From: Tamarix chinensis
Taxonomy: Eukaryota; Streptophyta; Magnoliopsida; Caryophyllales; Tamaricaceae
Length of the DNA stretch: 64,000 nt
Reading direction: 5' to 3'
Assembly: GCA_030549775.1 (NCBI GenBank)
Contig: CM060177.1
Location: 59,398,638 to 59,462,637 of the forward strand
Part shown: piece after piece, positions 33,662 through 45,867 of the stretch
Layout: every line of letters starts with the position of its first letter
Numbering within the stretch: the stretch's first letter is position 1
Made by a program: the position numbers and the translations under genes
Notes under the pieces: generated by a model
What the model was told of the DNA's origin: nothing
Seen by the model: the letters and a program-made list of their open reading frames with translations, nothing else
Databases searched by the model: none

Positions 33662-36600
33662 TGTAATTGTAAGATTTATAAAATGGGAATTATTATGTTT
33701 AAAGAAGTTTGAATGATTTTTGATCTTATTTTCAACTATAGTTTGGGTTTCATTTAATAAGGAATTGAAAAAGTAAGCAAAAATTAAGTAAAATGAGTTT
33801 TATTGGCATACCAATCAACTGGTCATATGAATAGATTGATCGGCCTATCACTTTCAACCTTAGGTTTGGTTTAACAAGACTAATTAATTGATTTAGAGAA
33901 CCTATCAACTGGTTTGTAGAAAATCATTTGATGTAGCCAAACTAATAAACTAATTTGTTGAGGTGAGTGCTTTTCAAAGATTTTTCTTAATTTTATTTCA
34001 TTAAAATTTAACCTTATTAATCTAACTCCAAATTTTTCTTGAAGGTTTGATTTTGACAAAAGAGAGGAGGTGACCTCACCTTTTTTCCTTTTTCTTCATT
34101 TCTCCTCTATATGAGTCTAAAACATATTATTCATTCCAAGCTATCACTACACAGCTGAGAGATTTTCTTCCCACATTGATTTACCATTTCCTTTCTCATG
34201 TTTGATTTTTTTTCTAGATGAACTTGACCTACATTCTCCATTAAAACCACCATTTGAGCTATGGTATGGAAGTCAACATATTTTTAATAAATCTATCCAT
34301 TTCTTTCATCTATGAATGGTTAAATTAGGATTTTTGATATGTTGCATTACTTCACTTGTTCCTTGATCGGTAATTATCTATAAATAACTCTAAGCATACC
34401 TTTTCCTCACTTTTTTTCAGCGACAAAACTAACTCGAGCTTCTCAACACTTGTGCTAACTCTTATTTGAAGAGTTCACTCTAACTCAGCTCACTCTTCTG
34501 ATTCTTTCTCTAGTTCCACTTGTTTTACTCTTAAGTAAGAAAAAGTTAGACTTGGGAAAAGGTTGAGCATTACTTTCAACAAATTCTTCCTTTGGTGTCT
34601 CTTGGAGGTAGTAATTTTTTTTTCTTTCCTAATTCAAGTTTCTTGATTTATAATGATTATTTAAAGATTTATGAGATTTAAATTCTTAAATTTTTAAGGT
34701 TTTGGAAGTTGAAAATTTTCAACTAAAGGTTTTCCCTTCTTAGTGGGAAAGTTTACTAAGCTTTAAGTAACTCATTCTAACCTTTGAAATGTCGCATAAG
34801 TAAGCATGTGAGTTAGTGTAATCTATAAATTTTTTACCCTCAAATACATGTAACAGATTACGGTATTTTAGTGATACATGTTGCAATGTTTAAGATTTCT
34901 AAGAAAAATGCTTAATTCATGAGAAATAGGGTTGATTTCATCTAAAACTAAGTACAATTCAAAATATGGGCATGTTAAATCTTAGTCTTAGACCCTAATA
35001 GTGTTATGGTTTTTATTTGGTAGAATTTTAGAGCTTTGATCGAATGTTATATGATGTTTGGGAGATAACTAATTGATTGGTTAAACCAAATCAATAAACT
35101 AGTCCATATAACAGTCAATTGGTTAGCCTAATCGATTGACTAAGTGGCTTATGATGAATTTGGATTCTCTCTATTTAAACCCATCAATCAGTTTATTAGA
35201 ATATATCAACTCGTCTTAGAATAGTCATCTAGTTTAGCTATACTAATTGATTTACCTAAAGTAATCAACCGATTAGAACATAAAGTGTTTTTTTTCTTTT
35301 TTAACTTGATATGATTTGAGAATTTATATTATGTTATAATAGTATCCTTTAATGATGATAAAACACATATTAGCATGAATTAACTAACCTATTGGATGGG
35401 TAAAATTGTTCATAATTCATGATATTTTCTATATGTGCCTTTGGAATGTTTTAATGGAAAAATCCAAAATGTGTATGCTATGATGCTACTAATGGATGAT
35501 GAAATTCAAATTTTTTTTACCTAAATAGATTATATTAATAATTGATTTAAACTTTCCTAACACTAATAAATATCCCACCACATCATTTTGGGGGTAATAA
35601 TGGTTAAGATAGAATGATTAGGTAGATGTGTTGCTGCATCGTTATATTGGTCTTAGGTGATAATATAACCTTTGAGAATAGCACACTAATTACTTAAAGT
35701 GAAACATGGTTGAGTTGTGCATGGGTTTAGATTACCCAATCCTTGATTAGCTATTGAGATTAGTCTACCTTCAATTGTTTATTGGTGCCTTTGCTCTTTG
35801 GCTTCAGATAAGATCCTGGTAGATTTTAGTGCCTTACCTACTCTAGACACTAATGATTTATTAGGTAGTATTGATACCAAAGGGTCTAGTTATGCAAGTG
35901 GTTTATTAGCTTCAACATGGGTTTATATCCATTGGTGATTACTTGGCTTCAGCCGGACTTTATGTCCTCTAGTTTGGATAGTCTTCTATATTATGTGAAA
36001 CTATGGGGTGGTAATTAGTCCTTCCCTCGATGAGGGAAAATTAAAAGGAAAAAGGAATAATGGTTTGTGAATGGACTTAATGGAGTACATCTATAAGTGG
36101 ATAGTAGAATAACCAAGTGTGCTATGGTTTAACTTATTATTAATCATTTTTTGTTATCCTTGATATCTAAGTTGAATTTGTAAGCATGATGATGTATGAG
36201 TTGTCTAAATCTTTGCATGATATGAAATAATAATGAGTTATATGACCATGATAGAGCATGTATATATAATTGTATAGCATGAGCATGATATGTGTTTTAT
36301 GTGATTTCCTTAGTATGTAATGGCCTTGCATGCATGTGACCTCATTAATAAGGTAGCTTGGCTTATTCTGTATGTGGCATACTTATGTACCCATTTGTTC
36401 GATCACCTACTCAATCCTATGAGCAAAAGATGATGTGTAGGTTTTTGAGGATGGCACGTAATTGGCCTACCTTATGTCGGACTTGGGGGCTTGAGAGCAT
36501 GCACACTTAGAGATCTTATGTAATTCCCTAATGGACTAGGGTTTTTAGGGCTTTACCCTTTTTTCATTTTATTTTAATGCATTTTAATACCTTCAGAGTA

Positions 36601-36873
36601 CCCTACCCTATGTGTTCGGATATTTGGGGACCTACAAAGGTATTATTTTGTAATTATCTTATTATAGTATCTATATATCATATTTTTTTGGCACTTTGTT
36701 ATTGTATTTGGAACTTATTGGTTTTCTTAGCCTTATATCTAACATAGGACAGGCAGTAGATGTCCATCCTATGATAGATGTCACATTAACCCCCCATTTT
36801 CTTATGTCGGTTATATATTTTCTCACTCCCAATGTTTTTAAATTATTTAGTAGTGAAAAATGGGGGTGTTACA
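33662..36873 (+). mobile_element. Solo-type LTR, family B, 3212 bp
   Basis: It begins TGTAATTG and ends AAAAATGGGGGTGTTACA. Gag similarity continues directly across it, so it inserted into gag. The flanking 5-mers CAACC and CTAGC match at three of five positions, consistent with a decayed target duplication but not proof. It has a TATA box at 34379 and clusters of AATTGGTT/AACCAATT motifs at 33805-33960 and 35060-35280. No coding sequence. Confidence 0.75.
34379..34386 (+). promoter_or_regulatory. LTR TATA box (family B)
   Basis: TATAAATAAC, about 0.72 kb from the LTR start and aligned with 14885. Confidence 0.65.
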
Positions 36874-36878
36874 CTAGC

Positions 36879-37600
36879 TATCTTAGAGCGTTACTTGAGA
36901 GAATTTGAGAAGGTCTTCATCACTAGTGGTTTTCCATAGGATAGACAAGTAGATGCTGGAGTGTTCCACTTGTAGGGACGTGCAGACAAGTGGTGGAGAG
37001 GTCAACAACTAAGGGGAGTCACTTTAGATTAGCGGGAGCCATTTATAGAGATACTTAGGGCTTGTTTCTACCGAAATAGCTTAAGGATGGTGAAGTATTA
37101 TGAGTGTATAACTTTATGCTAGGGTATGCCTATAGTGGAGGAGTATTTCAACTACTACCTGAACCTAGTCCATTTGCTCCTAAGGTAGATATTGATAAGA
37201 GAATGAAGGTTCACTGATTTTAGTTGGGGCGGAGTTTGAGGCTTTAGAAGATGTTAGTGGGGAGTCATGCACTTGACTTGCAAATCATGTATGACTAAAC
37301 CTTAGAGGCATCATTGATTGCACGTGCCCATAATGCTTAGTTAGGGGTAAAGTAATTGTTTGAGGGTAGTCAGCAGCAAGGTGGAAAGAATTGGTTCTAG
37401 CCCATGGGTTATCTATAATTAGGATGTGCAACTCGCTATGAATGACAGTAGAGTAATTTAGCCATAAGGTGCTTCATATGTAATTTTTGTAGCAAGAATC
37501 ATCTAACAACTAACTGAGGTAGGTAGTTGGTTTAGTGTCATGGTTGTGGTAGGATGGGACAATGTCAATTTGAGTGTCATATCATCAAATAAAATTCCCT
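36879..37600 (+). pseudogene. Ty3 gag remnant, core and zinc knuckle
   Basis: This continues the gag interrupted at 33661. It reads YLREFEKVFITSGFP near 36892, GRADKWWRGQQL near 36976, ILRACFYRNSLR near 37050 and VEEYFNYYLNLVH near 37137. A zinc knuckle near 37540 reads CHGCGRMGQCQFEC, with Gln in place of the usual His. Stops break several blocks. The signature is chromovirus-type gag (capsid and nucleocapsid). Confidence 0.85.
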
Positions 37601-37746
37601 ATAAGTGCACACAAGTTCTTAGGGTACAGTGGTTCAAATGTCGAAAATTTAGAGAGCCCATTTGATAGTTAATGAGGCTAGTAGGACTGCTCTACACTAG
37701 AGGGTTTAGAGCCCTCAAGGTTTTCAAATAAGGTACGATTCAAGTA

Positions 37747-38140
37747 GTGTTATTGGACCACCTTAGGTATGATTCACCTAAATGTCAAGTGTCACTCAAA
37801 AGAGGACAAGTAGGTAGATTTCATCATGTATATTTTTACTTTTCTACTATTCTTACATGCGTATTATTTGACTCAATTGCTTCCCATTCCTTTCTGCCTA
37901 CCACTTTCGTAGCTAAGTTAGCTATTACTCTTTCTAATAGGATAGAGATTTCTATCGTGCTCCCTTCTACGGATGAACTTCCTTGTACTAGGTTGTATAG
38001 AGATGTGGCCTTAGCTAATAGTGGTGTTGACTCAATAGCAAACCACATATAGATTGAGCTTCACAACTTCAATGTAATTTTGGGGATTGATATGCTCTTG
38101 AGATACTGGATTATGATTGATTTTTCATAGCAGTGTAAGT
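37747..38140 (+). pseudogene. Ty3 aspartic protease remnant
   Basis: Retropepsin-like protease that would cleave the Gag-Pol polyprotein. A 101-residue open stretch contains VLFDSIASHSF, the protease active-site loop with the Gly of DSGA replaced by Ile (residues 42-45, about nt 37870). After a stop, FNVILGIDMLLRYWIMIDF follows near 38070, the usual second half of the domain. The altered active site and the stop make it inactive. Confidence 0.85.
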
Positions 38141-38289
38141 CTTTTACTACAGATGTAATTGTAGTCCCTCGATGAGGATTGTGTCCACGATGGTGATTCA
38201 TACGTTGGTGTGCAAGGGGTATATTCTCTACTTGTGTAGCATTCAGGCTTGGATAATGAGTTTTCTATTGAGGGTATTTTGGTTATATA

Positions 38290-39130
38290 AGAACTTCCAA
38301 ATATGTTTCTCAATGACATCCATGGCATGCCACCAATGCATGAGACAAACTTCACAATAGACCTTCTACAAGCGATAAAGTCAATGTCAAGGGTACCCTA
38401 TCACATGGTGTTGATTGAGATGGCATAGTTGTGTACCCACTTGGAGAAGTTATTGGAAAAGAGGTACATTAAACCAAGTTTATTTCCTTAAAGAGAATAA
38501 GTATTTTTTTAGGAAGAAGGATGCTGGGTTGAGGCTCTACATTGATTATCAAGGGTTGAACCAAGTTACATTGAATAACCATTTTCCTCCACCTTGCATT
38601 AACAACCACTTTGATAAGATTTGTGGGGCTATAGTATTCTCGATGATACACATCATGTTTGAGTACCATTTTTTGAGGATTATTGGAAGGGACATACCAA
38701 ATACACCCTTTAGAACAAGGAAAGTCCATTATGAGTTCACTTTGTATCTTTCAGACTCACTAATGCACAAACCATTTTCATGGCCCTTGTGAACCATATC
38801 GTCCAACAAGACCTCAATTATTTTGTTGTTGTCTTTAGTGATGATATTTTAAATTTACTCCAAGATTCATGAGGAACATGAGCAACATATAAGATAGAAG
38901 TTGACCCTATTTAGGGCACATTAGTTACACACCAAACTTTCAATGTGTGAGTTTAGGCTATATGAAGTAGCCTTCCTTGGAAATGTGATATTACATGGAA
39001 AAGATTATGAACCCTTCAAAGATTCATGTAGTATGAGAGTGGTTAGCATGGGCAAATGTCATGGGGGAATGCAACTTTCTAAGATTACCAGGCTACTACA
39101 GGTGTTTTGTCTAAGACTTTTCTAGAATTG
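38290..39130 (+). pseudogene. Ty3 reverse transcriptase remnant
   Basis: It starts with the linker MPPMHETNFTIDLL near 38330. An open 125-residue stretch (38415-38792) includes KKDAGLRLYIDYQGLNQVT. The first catalytic Asp (FSKID in relatives) is replaced by His in FSMIH. After a shift, VVVFSDDIL near 38830 keeps the catalytic Asp pair. LSMCEFRLYEVAFLGNVI near 38937 marks the palm/thumb. Frameshifts and one lost catalytic residue indicate a dead copy. Confidence 0.87.
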
Positions 39131-39490
39131 ATGTATCCAAGCATGTTCATGGGTGCGTATTGATTTAGCTTAAGAGGGTAGTGACATATGCTTATTATCA
39201 ACTAATGGAGCAGGAGTAGGACTATCCAACTCATTATGTTAAGCTAATCGTATGTTAAGCTAATCGTAGTGGTATTCACCTTGAAGAACTAAAAACATAA
39301 TGTATATGGAGTGTATTGTAAGTTCTTCATAGACTATAAAAGCCTCAAGTACATATTTATTAAGTAAGAGTTGAACATAAGATATTAAAGATAGCTATTG
39401 TTGGTCTAGGAATACAATTTGAAGTTGAAATATCATGAGGATAAGGACAGGGTTGTAGTAGATCCTCTTAGTAAAAGAGTTTCATTAATA
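39130..39490 (+). pseudogene. Ty3 RNase H remnant
   Basis: Blocks YYQLMEQEQDYPTHYVKL near 39195, VVFTLKN near 39267, YGVYCKFFIDYKSLKYIF near 39307 and DPLSKR near 39460 match the RNase H domain of plant Ty3 elements. A 16-bp tandem duplication (39235-39250 and 39251-39266) interrupts the block before VVFTLK. Stops are present. Confidence 0.8.
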
Positions 39491-39599
39491 GTTTCTAATT
39501 AGATATGGTTTGAGTTTTTAAACATGTGAATAGAGATCATCAAGTTTGGGGATCTTAAGCTAATGATAAGATCTAAGCTAGTCATCTAGGTGACATCAA

Positions 39600-40420
39600 G
39601 CTTAAAATTGTAATAGGAGATATAATAGAGGGAAGATTCATATGGTTTTAGATTTTAGAGTAAGGTGGCATTAGATTTTGAAGAAGGTGATGCAATACTC
39701 AGAGTTGTGGTGAGTAGAAGATTCTTGAGGTGGGTCACAGTGCACCTTGTTTTGTCCATATAAGACACAAAAGGACCTAAATAAAATCTATTGGTAGCAT
39801 TTTATGAAGAGAGATGTCGCAAAATTTGTAGCTAGATGCTTTACCTTTTAGGAGTTCAAGATCGAGTACAAGTGTCTAACAAGGTTAGTGCATCTATTTA
39901 GCGGTTCTCGAGAAGAACTAGGATAGTGTATCGATGGACTTCATGGTTGGGTTATCAAGGAATCATAGTAGTTCAAACTTAACTTGGGTTATAGTGAATT
40001 AGTTGACCAAGTTAGCAATATTCATACTAATGAAGTTGACATGGAGGATGTACTAGATGGCTAGTACTTATAGAAAACACTTGGTGTAGTAGGATGGGGT
40101 ACCTAAGGACATGGTGTCAAATTGAGAATCTAGATTTCTTTCATACTCTTGGTAGAAGTTATAAGCAGCTTTTAGGACACATCTAAAGATGAGTACTTCT
40201 TTCCATCTAGCTATATATGGTTGCATTGAGCACACTATTCTTACCTTGAAGGATATGCTTCAATCATATATACTCGAGTTTTAGGGTAGTTACGAGGATT
40301 GTCTAGACTTGATCTAGTTTTCCTACAACAGAAATAACCATCATGAAAGCATATGGATGACACCTTTTGAGAGACTCTATGGATAGAAGTGACGTAGTCC
40401 CTTATGTTGGAGCGACTAAT
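39600..40420 (+). pseudogene. Ty3 integrase remnant
   Basis: Integrase inserts the DNA copy into the genome. Recognisable pieces are DVAKFVARC near 39815, a degraded MDF-G-P block near 39940, the WVIVDRLTKSAHF-equivalent near 39990, and HTSKDEYF with FLEGYA-like blocks near 40180-40260. The SYN-x-H-S-x-TPFE-LYG-equivalent is near 40325-40385. Many stops; order and spacing are normal for a Ty3 integrase core. Confidence 0.75.
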
Positions 40421-40734
40421 GTAATAGTTGTGTTAGGACCCAAGATAATAGAGGGAACTATTAGGAAAATTATATTGATTTGAGATTGTAAGAAGAGTAT
40501 TTGAGATAGGTCAAAGAGTTATGCAGGCCTAATTATGAGAATAGGTGGGTATAAGATTAGTGATCTAGTCCTTTTGAGGTCTTTCCAACTAAGGGAGTGA
40601 CTCACTTTAGTTAAAGGGTAAGGTTAGTCTAAGGTGCATCAAATTATATGTGATTTTAGATTGAATTAGCGAGGTTGTGTACCAACTTACTTTATCTACT
40701 AAGATTTAACATATGTATAACGTCTATATGGAAG

Positions 40735-40960
40735 ACCCTCCATGCATCATTCAACCTAAGGAGATCGATCTTGAAGACACATTAACGTATGAGGAATGAT
40801 TGCTAAAGATCCACGATACTAAGTCTATTGAGACACATTTGATCATTGTGTTGATAGTTAAGATCATATGGTCACACCATAGAGGCGAGGATGTTATGTG
40901 GGACTTTAAGGAAGAAATCAATACATTGTGTGGATGTAGATAACGAAATAAATAATAGTT
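40735..40960 (+). pseudogene. Integrase C-terminal chromodomain remnant
   Basis: DPPCIIQPKEIDLEDTLTYEE near 40733 is followed, after a stop, by a KIHDTKSIETHLIIVLIVKIIW-type stretch (about 40808-40870) and HHRGEDVMWDFKEEI. This is the tail and chromodomain that follow integrase in chromoviruses of the Del/Tekay type, thought to guide insertion to heterochromatin. It identifies the clade of the element at 32466-40960. Confidence 0.78.
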
Positions 40961-41685
40961 CAAATGAATGGATATTCTAAGCCCTTTTATGTTATTCTTC
41001 ATCTTCAATGAGTCTAAAATTGCTCCAAGAATTAATTACCTAGTTTTCTTCTTAGAATATACTCAAATCTCAAGCACTTGTTCAATTGGAGAAGAAAGGA
41101 TAATTTTAAAAATTCTATGATTATTATTTAACTCCTTATTTATTATGTACAATGGACAATATATAGGTATATATAAATAGTTTTCATGTGTTAAAAATTT
41201 TATTAACCAACTAAAAATTTTTCTAGGTAATATAGTTATTAACATAAGATTTAACAAGCCATTACCAACACTAACAACTATATTAACGTTGGAACATTAA
41301 TAACAACTAATCATCTAACTTTATATAGTTTTGTGACTAATTAGTAAATGTTATAACGATTATAAAAATAACTCTTATAATCCCCTAAAGCATACTTAAA
41401 AAACATGATTAATGGTATCCATAATAATAAGACAAAGATTACAAAGTGTACATAAATAGCATAGCTAAACAAAGTAGTAGCCATAAAAACATATAACCAT
41501 GCAACCATGTTTTATCTTATAGCTTTGTATTCTTTTTCACTTTTGAAAATCTTGTCTTGTTCTTATATTTTATGGTAGGTGCTTTGTATGAAGTGTCCTT
41601 CTTGCAAACATGTGAAATACTTGCACGAATTACTGAAGAAATTGTTAATATTATTATGGTTTTCAAGAATGATGGATTACATCTC
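40961..41685. other. AT-rich spacer, possible minus-strand LTR
   Basis: No open frame or known domain. It lies downstream, on the minus strand, of the integrase remnant at 41690-42230, where a 3' LTR would be. A TATA-like run (TATATATAGG region, about 41155-41180) is present, but no termini can be fixed. Confidence 0.3.
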
Positions 41686-41689
41686 CAAG

Positions 41690-42230
41690 TATGCTAACTA
41701 TTGATCATTCTAAAATTTATTAGTAGAGGAGTTAGATGCACCTAAATCATTATCCCTTTATAGAAGATAATTTTCCCTCAAATTAGAGTCCCTATAGTAT
41801 GGAAATAAATCACCAATACTAAATGCTCTAGAAACTCCTTCATAAGATAAAGGTAATTATGATTCATAAGCATTATCAGCAAATTTCCTTACAATTTTAA
41901 ATGTTCAATAAGCTCTTAGAATTAGTTTTTTTTTTCTTAAGTTCCAAAACCTTTAATTTTTTAAATGAAACCATAATAATTCCCCTAGAGAATACACATG
42001 TTTAATTCATTTCTTATTAGCTTAAGCTTGATATTTAACATTAGATTTCTTAATATTATTCTTAATTGTTTTAGAAGTTTCTTAAAGAATTCAAGAATTT
42101 ATTCAGCATTATAGTTATCTTCTTTCTTTAATGACACCATTTCTATAGGTAAAGAAGTATTAACATCATATACAACCTATAGGACCCTATTTGTAAAAAG
42201 TCTAATTATAATTGAAAATTATGCATGTTA
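41690..42230 (-). pseudogene. Ty3 integrase C-terminal remnant (minus strand)
   Basis: The minus strand reads VVYDVNTSLPIEMVSL, then SNVKYQAQANKK, LGELLWFHLKN, KFADNAYES and FSIGDLFPYYRDSNLREN. This matches the segment from the end of the integrase core to the DNAYK-LP and SATFNVADLSPY blocks of non-Tekay Ty3 elements. It is the downstream half of the integrase at 45535-45867, split by the LTR at 42233-45534. Stops are frequent. Confidence 0.8.
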
Positions 42231-42232
42231 GT

Positions 42233-45200
42233 TGTAATAATTATTTTAGTATATTTGGTAATAAAGATATTTCTAATATGTTTAATATTATTCTAACTTA
42301 TTAGGCTTAAACGTTGATTAGGTTTAAATTTACCAGAGAGTGCATATTAAATTTTAAACCTAGGGTGGATTGTAATTGGTATTCATTTTGTCGAGTAAAC
42401 CTAACCCAGTAACCTAATCAGATTTACTTAGATATTTTACCCTAATTCTTCACCAATAAATTACCCTAACCTATCCCCTAATCAATTCTATAATTTTCTT
42501 ACCTCACCCTACTCCCTCTACCCAAGCACACCTTACTTTTGTGAGCCATCACCTAACACCACCCTTCAACCATACCTCCCCCTCCCCCATTTTTTCCTCT
42601 CCTTCTTTTTCTCCTATTTTCCCTACATGCTAGCCTCTATTTAAACCTCTCCTCCTCTCATATTTTTGTCATATATTAACCCTAAGCAACCCTACCTTAT
42701 CCCATTCCTTGCCCTAAGCTCCATTTAACCCTCCCTTTTCTCTATCATTGTTTAATCCTTTCACCACCATTTTTATTATTGCAATGCAGCCCTCCATTAG
42801 CCTCCTTACCTTGCCACTGGCTACCATCACCAATCCATCACCCACTACAACTGCTACACAAACCAAAGCTACCCCATCAACTGCGTACAACCTTCCAAAA
42901 GTAAACCCTCCCCTTTGTTTTCTTTGTTTCTTCCCACTAAAATTACCATCATGCCACCGACCAAACCCACCATTCCTCCCCCTTATCATTTGACCAAACT
43001 CACTATTCCACCCCTCCTCCCTTTGGCCAAATCTATAAAAGCCTATCACATTACCTTTGGCTAATTTTGTTGACGCACCTCATTGTTATTGCACCACTTT
43101 CTACTGAAAACCTCCACTCTTCTTTGACCCTTTTGGTGCCACCTTTCCTTCCACTATTTGCTGCTCCTTTTCTTCCTTTCTTGACTCCCTAGATCCATCT
43201 TTACCTATTGTTCCTAGTCCCCTAGCACTAGCCAATTCCATTGTTTCCCATCCTCCCCTTATTAGTCACAATCCTTCCTCTCTTGCTTTTAACTATTCTT
43301 TGGCTTTCTCTTACATTTTTTGATTGTTTAGTGATCCTTGAATTATTTTAGTGATTTTGGATTATTTTTTTGTATTATTATGTGCTAATGCACATATTTT
43401 GGGATGTTGGATTCCTAGATAACTCTTAAGGACTTTGGAGATAACTTCTTTTTGTGTAAGCTTAGATTAGGTAAATCCAATGGCTCATAAAATGAAAGAA
43501 TTTAAGTGAGAGCTTGCTAGGATTTTTTTGGATCTAGAATCATGCTAATATTTTATTCTTTTGAATTATTATAACATGAATAGTAAAATAATAACATGTT
43601 GAAGGATGATATATGTGATTATTGAAATGTAAGTTATTAGCATAGTAATATGTCAAATGATTTTACATCTGCATGTATAGGATTTTATTAAGAAATTCAT
43701 TCTTATCAAGTTATGATTAAAATTCAATGGTAAATGCCTCATGATTGCTCATGCATGGTAGTTACGGTTTTGATGATTCATATGGAAGCATATGCGTATG
43801 ATTAGGGTTAGCTTATGATAAATTCTATTTGCATAACCTAAGGTTAGTGATATTCCCCTTCATGTCTTTTGATGATGATATTCTCATTTAAATGATTTTT
43901 TATGCGTTAAATGTGTATGTATATGCTGCATGGAAGATTTTGTAAATAAGAGTTGTATGATTAGGGTTTTGTGGGTGTAACCCACTAAATGCATGAAAAG
44001 TGAAAAATACTGTTAATTGTCAAAATAAAAATATTACCTATAGTGTAAAATAATGTGCTATATTACCTTTTTTCCCACTTATGACAAATCTCAGATACTG
44101 ATAATTTTTGGTACAGAAGAGAATAAAATGATGAAATTATGGTTTTGAAGGGTATTTTGGTAGTTTACACCTAATATGTCTTTTAAAAATAATTAAATGA
44201 TAGGATTGCCTTAGAATTTTGATAGGCCCATCTTAGCTTTGGCTCAACTTAAAGTAGACCTATGACCTTAGGGTTACCCAAATAATTAGAAATAAAAGGG
44301 AAACTTGTTAAGTATGGAAAAATGGAAAGTTTTGTATCATCTGTGACTTATGTGATCACCTCATAAAATATTAATACTTAAAGTGAAAGGCCTTACGTTG
44401 GGAATAGTTGTTCATTAGGATTAGCCACATTAGAGGTGACGTGTTAGCCCTCTCTATAGGTGACCTATAGGCCCTTTAAGGACTGTTGATACTTGAAGAC
44501 TAGATGACTAAACTTAGAGGAAACTGTGTTGCTTTTGGGCACAAATATGAAAAAGTGAACTAGTATGTCCCTAGCTTCAAGGTAAGGGTATTGTGTTGCC
44601 TTCAGGTGCTAATAATACCAAGTGTATTTCTATGTCCCTGGGTTGATTATATCCCTCTCGAGTAAGTAAGTAATAATGAAAATACCTATTATGAAAGAAA
44701 ATGAAAATAAATGAGTTGTTGGTTCAATAGTCATCTTAGTGCCCTACCTTGGGTAGTTTGAAATTTGTTGGTTCGGTAGTCATCACTATAATTTAACCTT
44801 GGTTGTTTTGGATTTTTTCGTTTGGTAGATGCCTTCGTACCTTACCCTAGTATTGTTTTGGACTATTGGTTTGGTAGTTGCCCCAATACCCCACCCTTGT
44901 TTTTGAAATATATTTAACTAATCAGATATGACTTTGTACCTCAAAATGATGAGAAGTTGATAGGTATATTTTATTGTAGAGTTTGACATTGAATTTGTAC
45001 CTCAAATATGATTTTTAAATTCTATGTGACTATATAAAATGTGGGTATTATGCCTTTTGTGAGGTATCATGATTCATTGTGTATAAAAAATTCATACTGA
45101 TACTACTTTTGTAGATAACTATATGAGGGTCATGGAGTGGCTTAAAGTGTATAAGAATGGGAATGATAAGTGGAACCCTTGGGAAGAATTTCCATTTTCA

Positions 45201-45534
45201 AAGTGAGCCTTTAGGTCAAAAAGTTAAGGAAAACTAATGTTGTACCTTCAGGTGCTAGTTTTAGTTTTGATAGGTTTTCCTCTAGAATTTTATGTCCCTT
45301 GCTGTATTTTAGTTATCTTGTTGTACAGAAAATATTTATCCATAACTTTTATTCATTTATGGTATTATATTTCTATTAATGTACTATGGTTTTGGCTTGA
45401 TTTAGCCTTATCACTTGGAATAAGAAAGGTGAGGGAGTCGGTCTCATGATGAGTTTAGCAGTAACACCCCATAAGTTAGTAACTAATGCTTCCACAAAAT
45501 GAAATTTACAATTTGGTAAATTGGGGATGTTCCA
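42233..45534 (+). mobile_element. LTR inside a minus-strand integrase (family D)
   Basis: It begins TGTAATAATT and ends TTGGGGATGTTCCA. The pyrimidine-rich U3 and leader (42480-43330) surround a TATA box at 43034. A GCAGTAACACCCC block (45458-45471) matches the end region of other LTRs. Integrase similarity stops at one edge and resumes at the other. The flanking 5-mers do not match, so a clean target duplication was not found. About 3.3 kb, no coding sequence. Confidence 0.7.
43034..43041 (+). promoter_or_regulatory. LTR TATA box (family D)
   Basis: TATAAAAG, about 0.8 kb into the LTR, after a long CT-rich tract. Confidence 0.55.
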
Positions 45535-45867
45535 AAAACTCAACATGTGCTATTTTTATATCCCTATATTTTGTACTCTTATTTACTATCCCTCTTAGTA
45601 ATGTTCCAAAATTTCTATTAGTTAATTTAATTTAACCATCCATTTAAGGATGATGAGATGTACTAAATAAGGACTTAATACCTAACTTATGCCTAAATTT
45701 CTTTCAAAATTATCTTAAGCATTTAACATCTCTATCTGATACTATACTTTTTAAATACCATGCAACATTACTACTTCTTTGAAATATAAATCCTCCACAT
45801 AAGTTGTATCATCAGTTTTACTAGAAGAAATTAAATGTGCCATTTTAGAAAACTAATCTACCAATAC
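45535..45867 (-). pseudogene. Ty3 integrase core remnant (minus strand)
   Basis: The minus strand reads a VDRFSKMAHF-equivalent (GRLVF-NGTF) near 45840, then [12 protein letters not shown] (the second catalytic Asp region) near 45740. SHHP-MDG (HPQTDGQ in relatives) follows near 45655, then NRNFGTLLRGIV and IAHVEF at 45540. It ends exactly where the LTR at 45534 begins and continues at 42230. Stops at several positions make it non-functional. Confidence 0.82.

Noticed and set aside
36873..36891. Second tRNA-Met primer site (CTATCTTAGAGCG) after the LTR at 36873
   Set aside because: It resembles the site with a 2-bp insertion, but gag similarity runs directly across it. It is better read as gag sequence.
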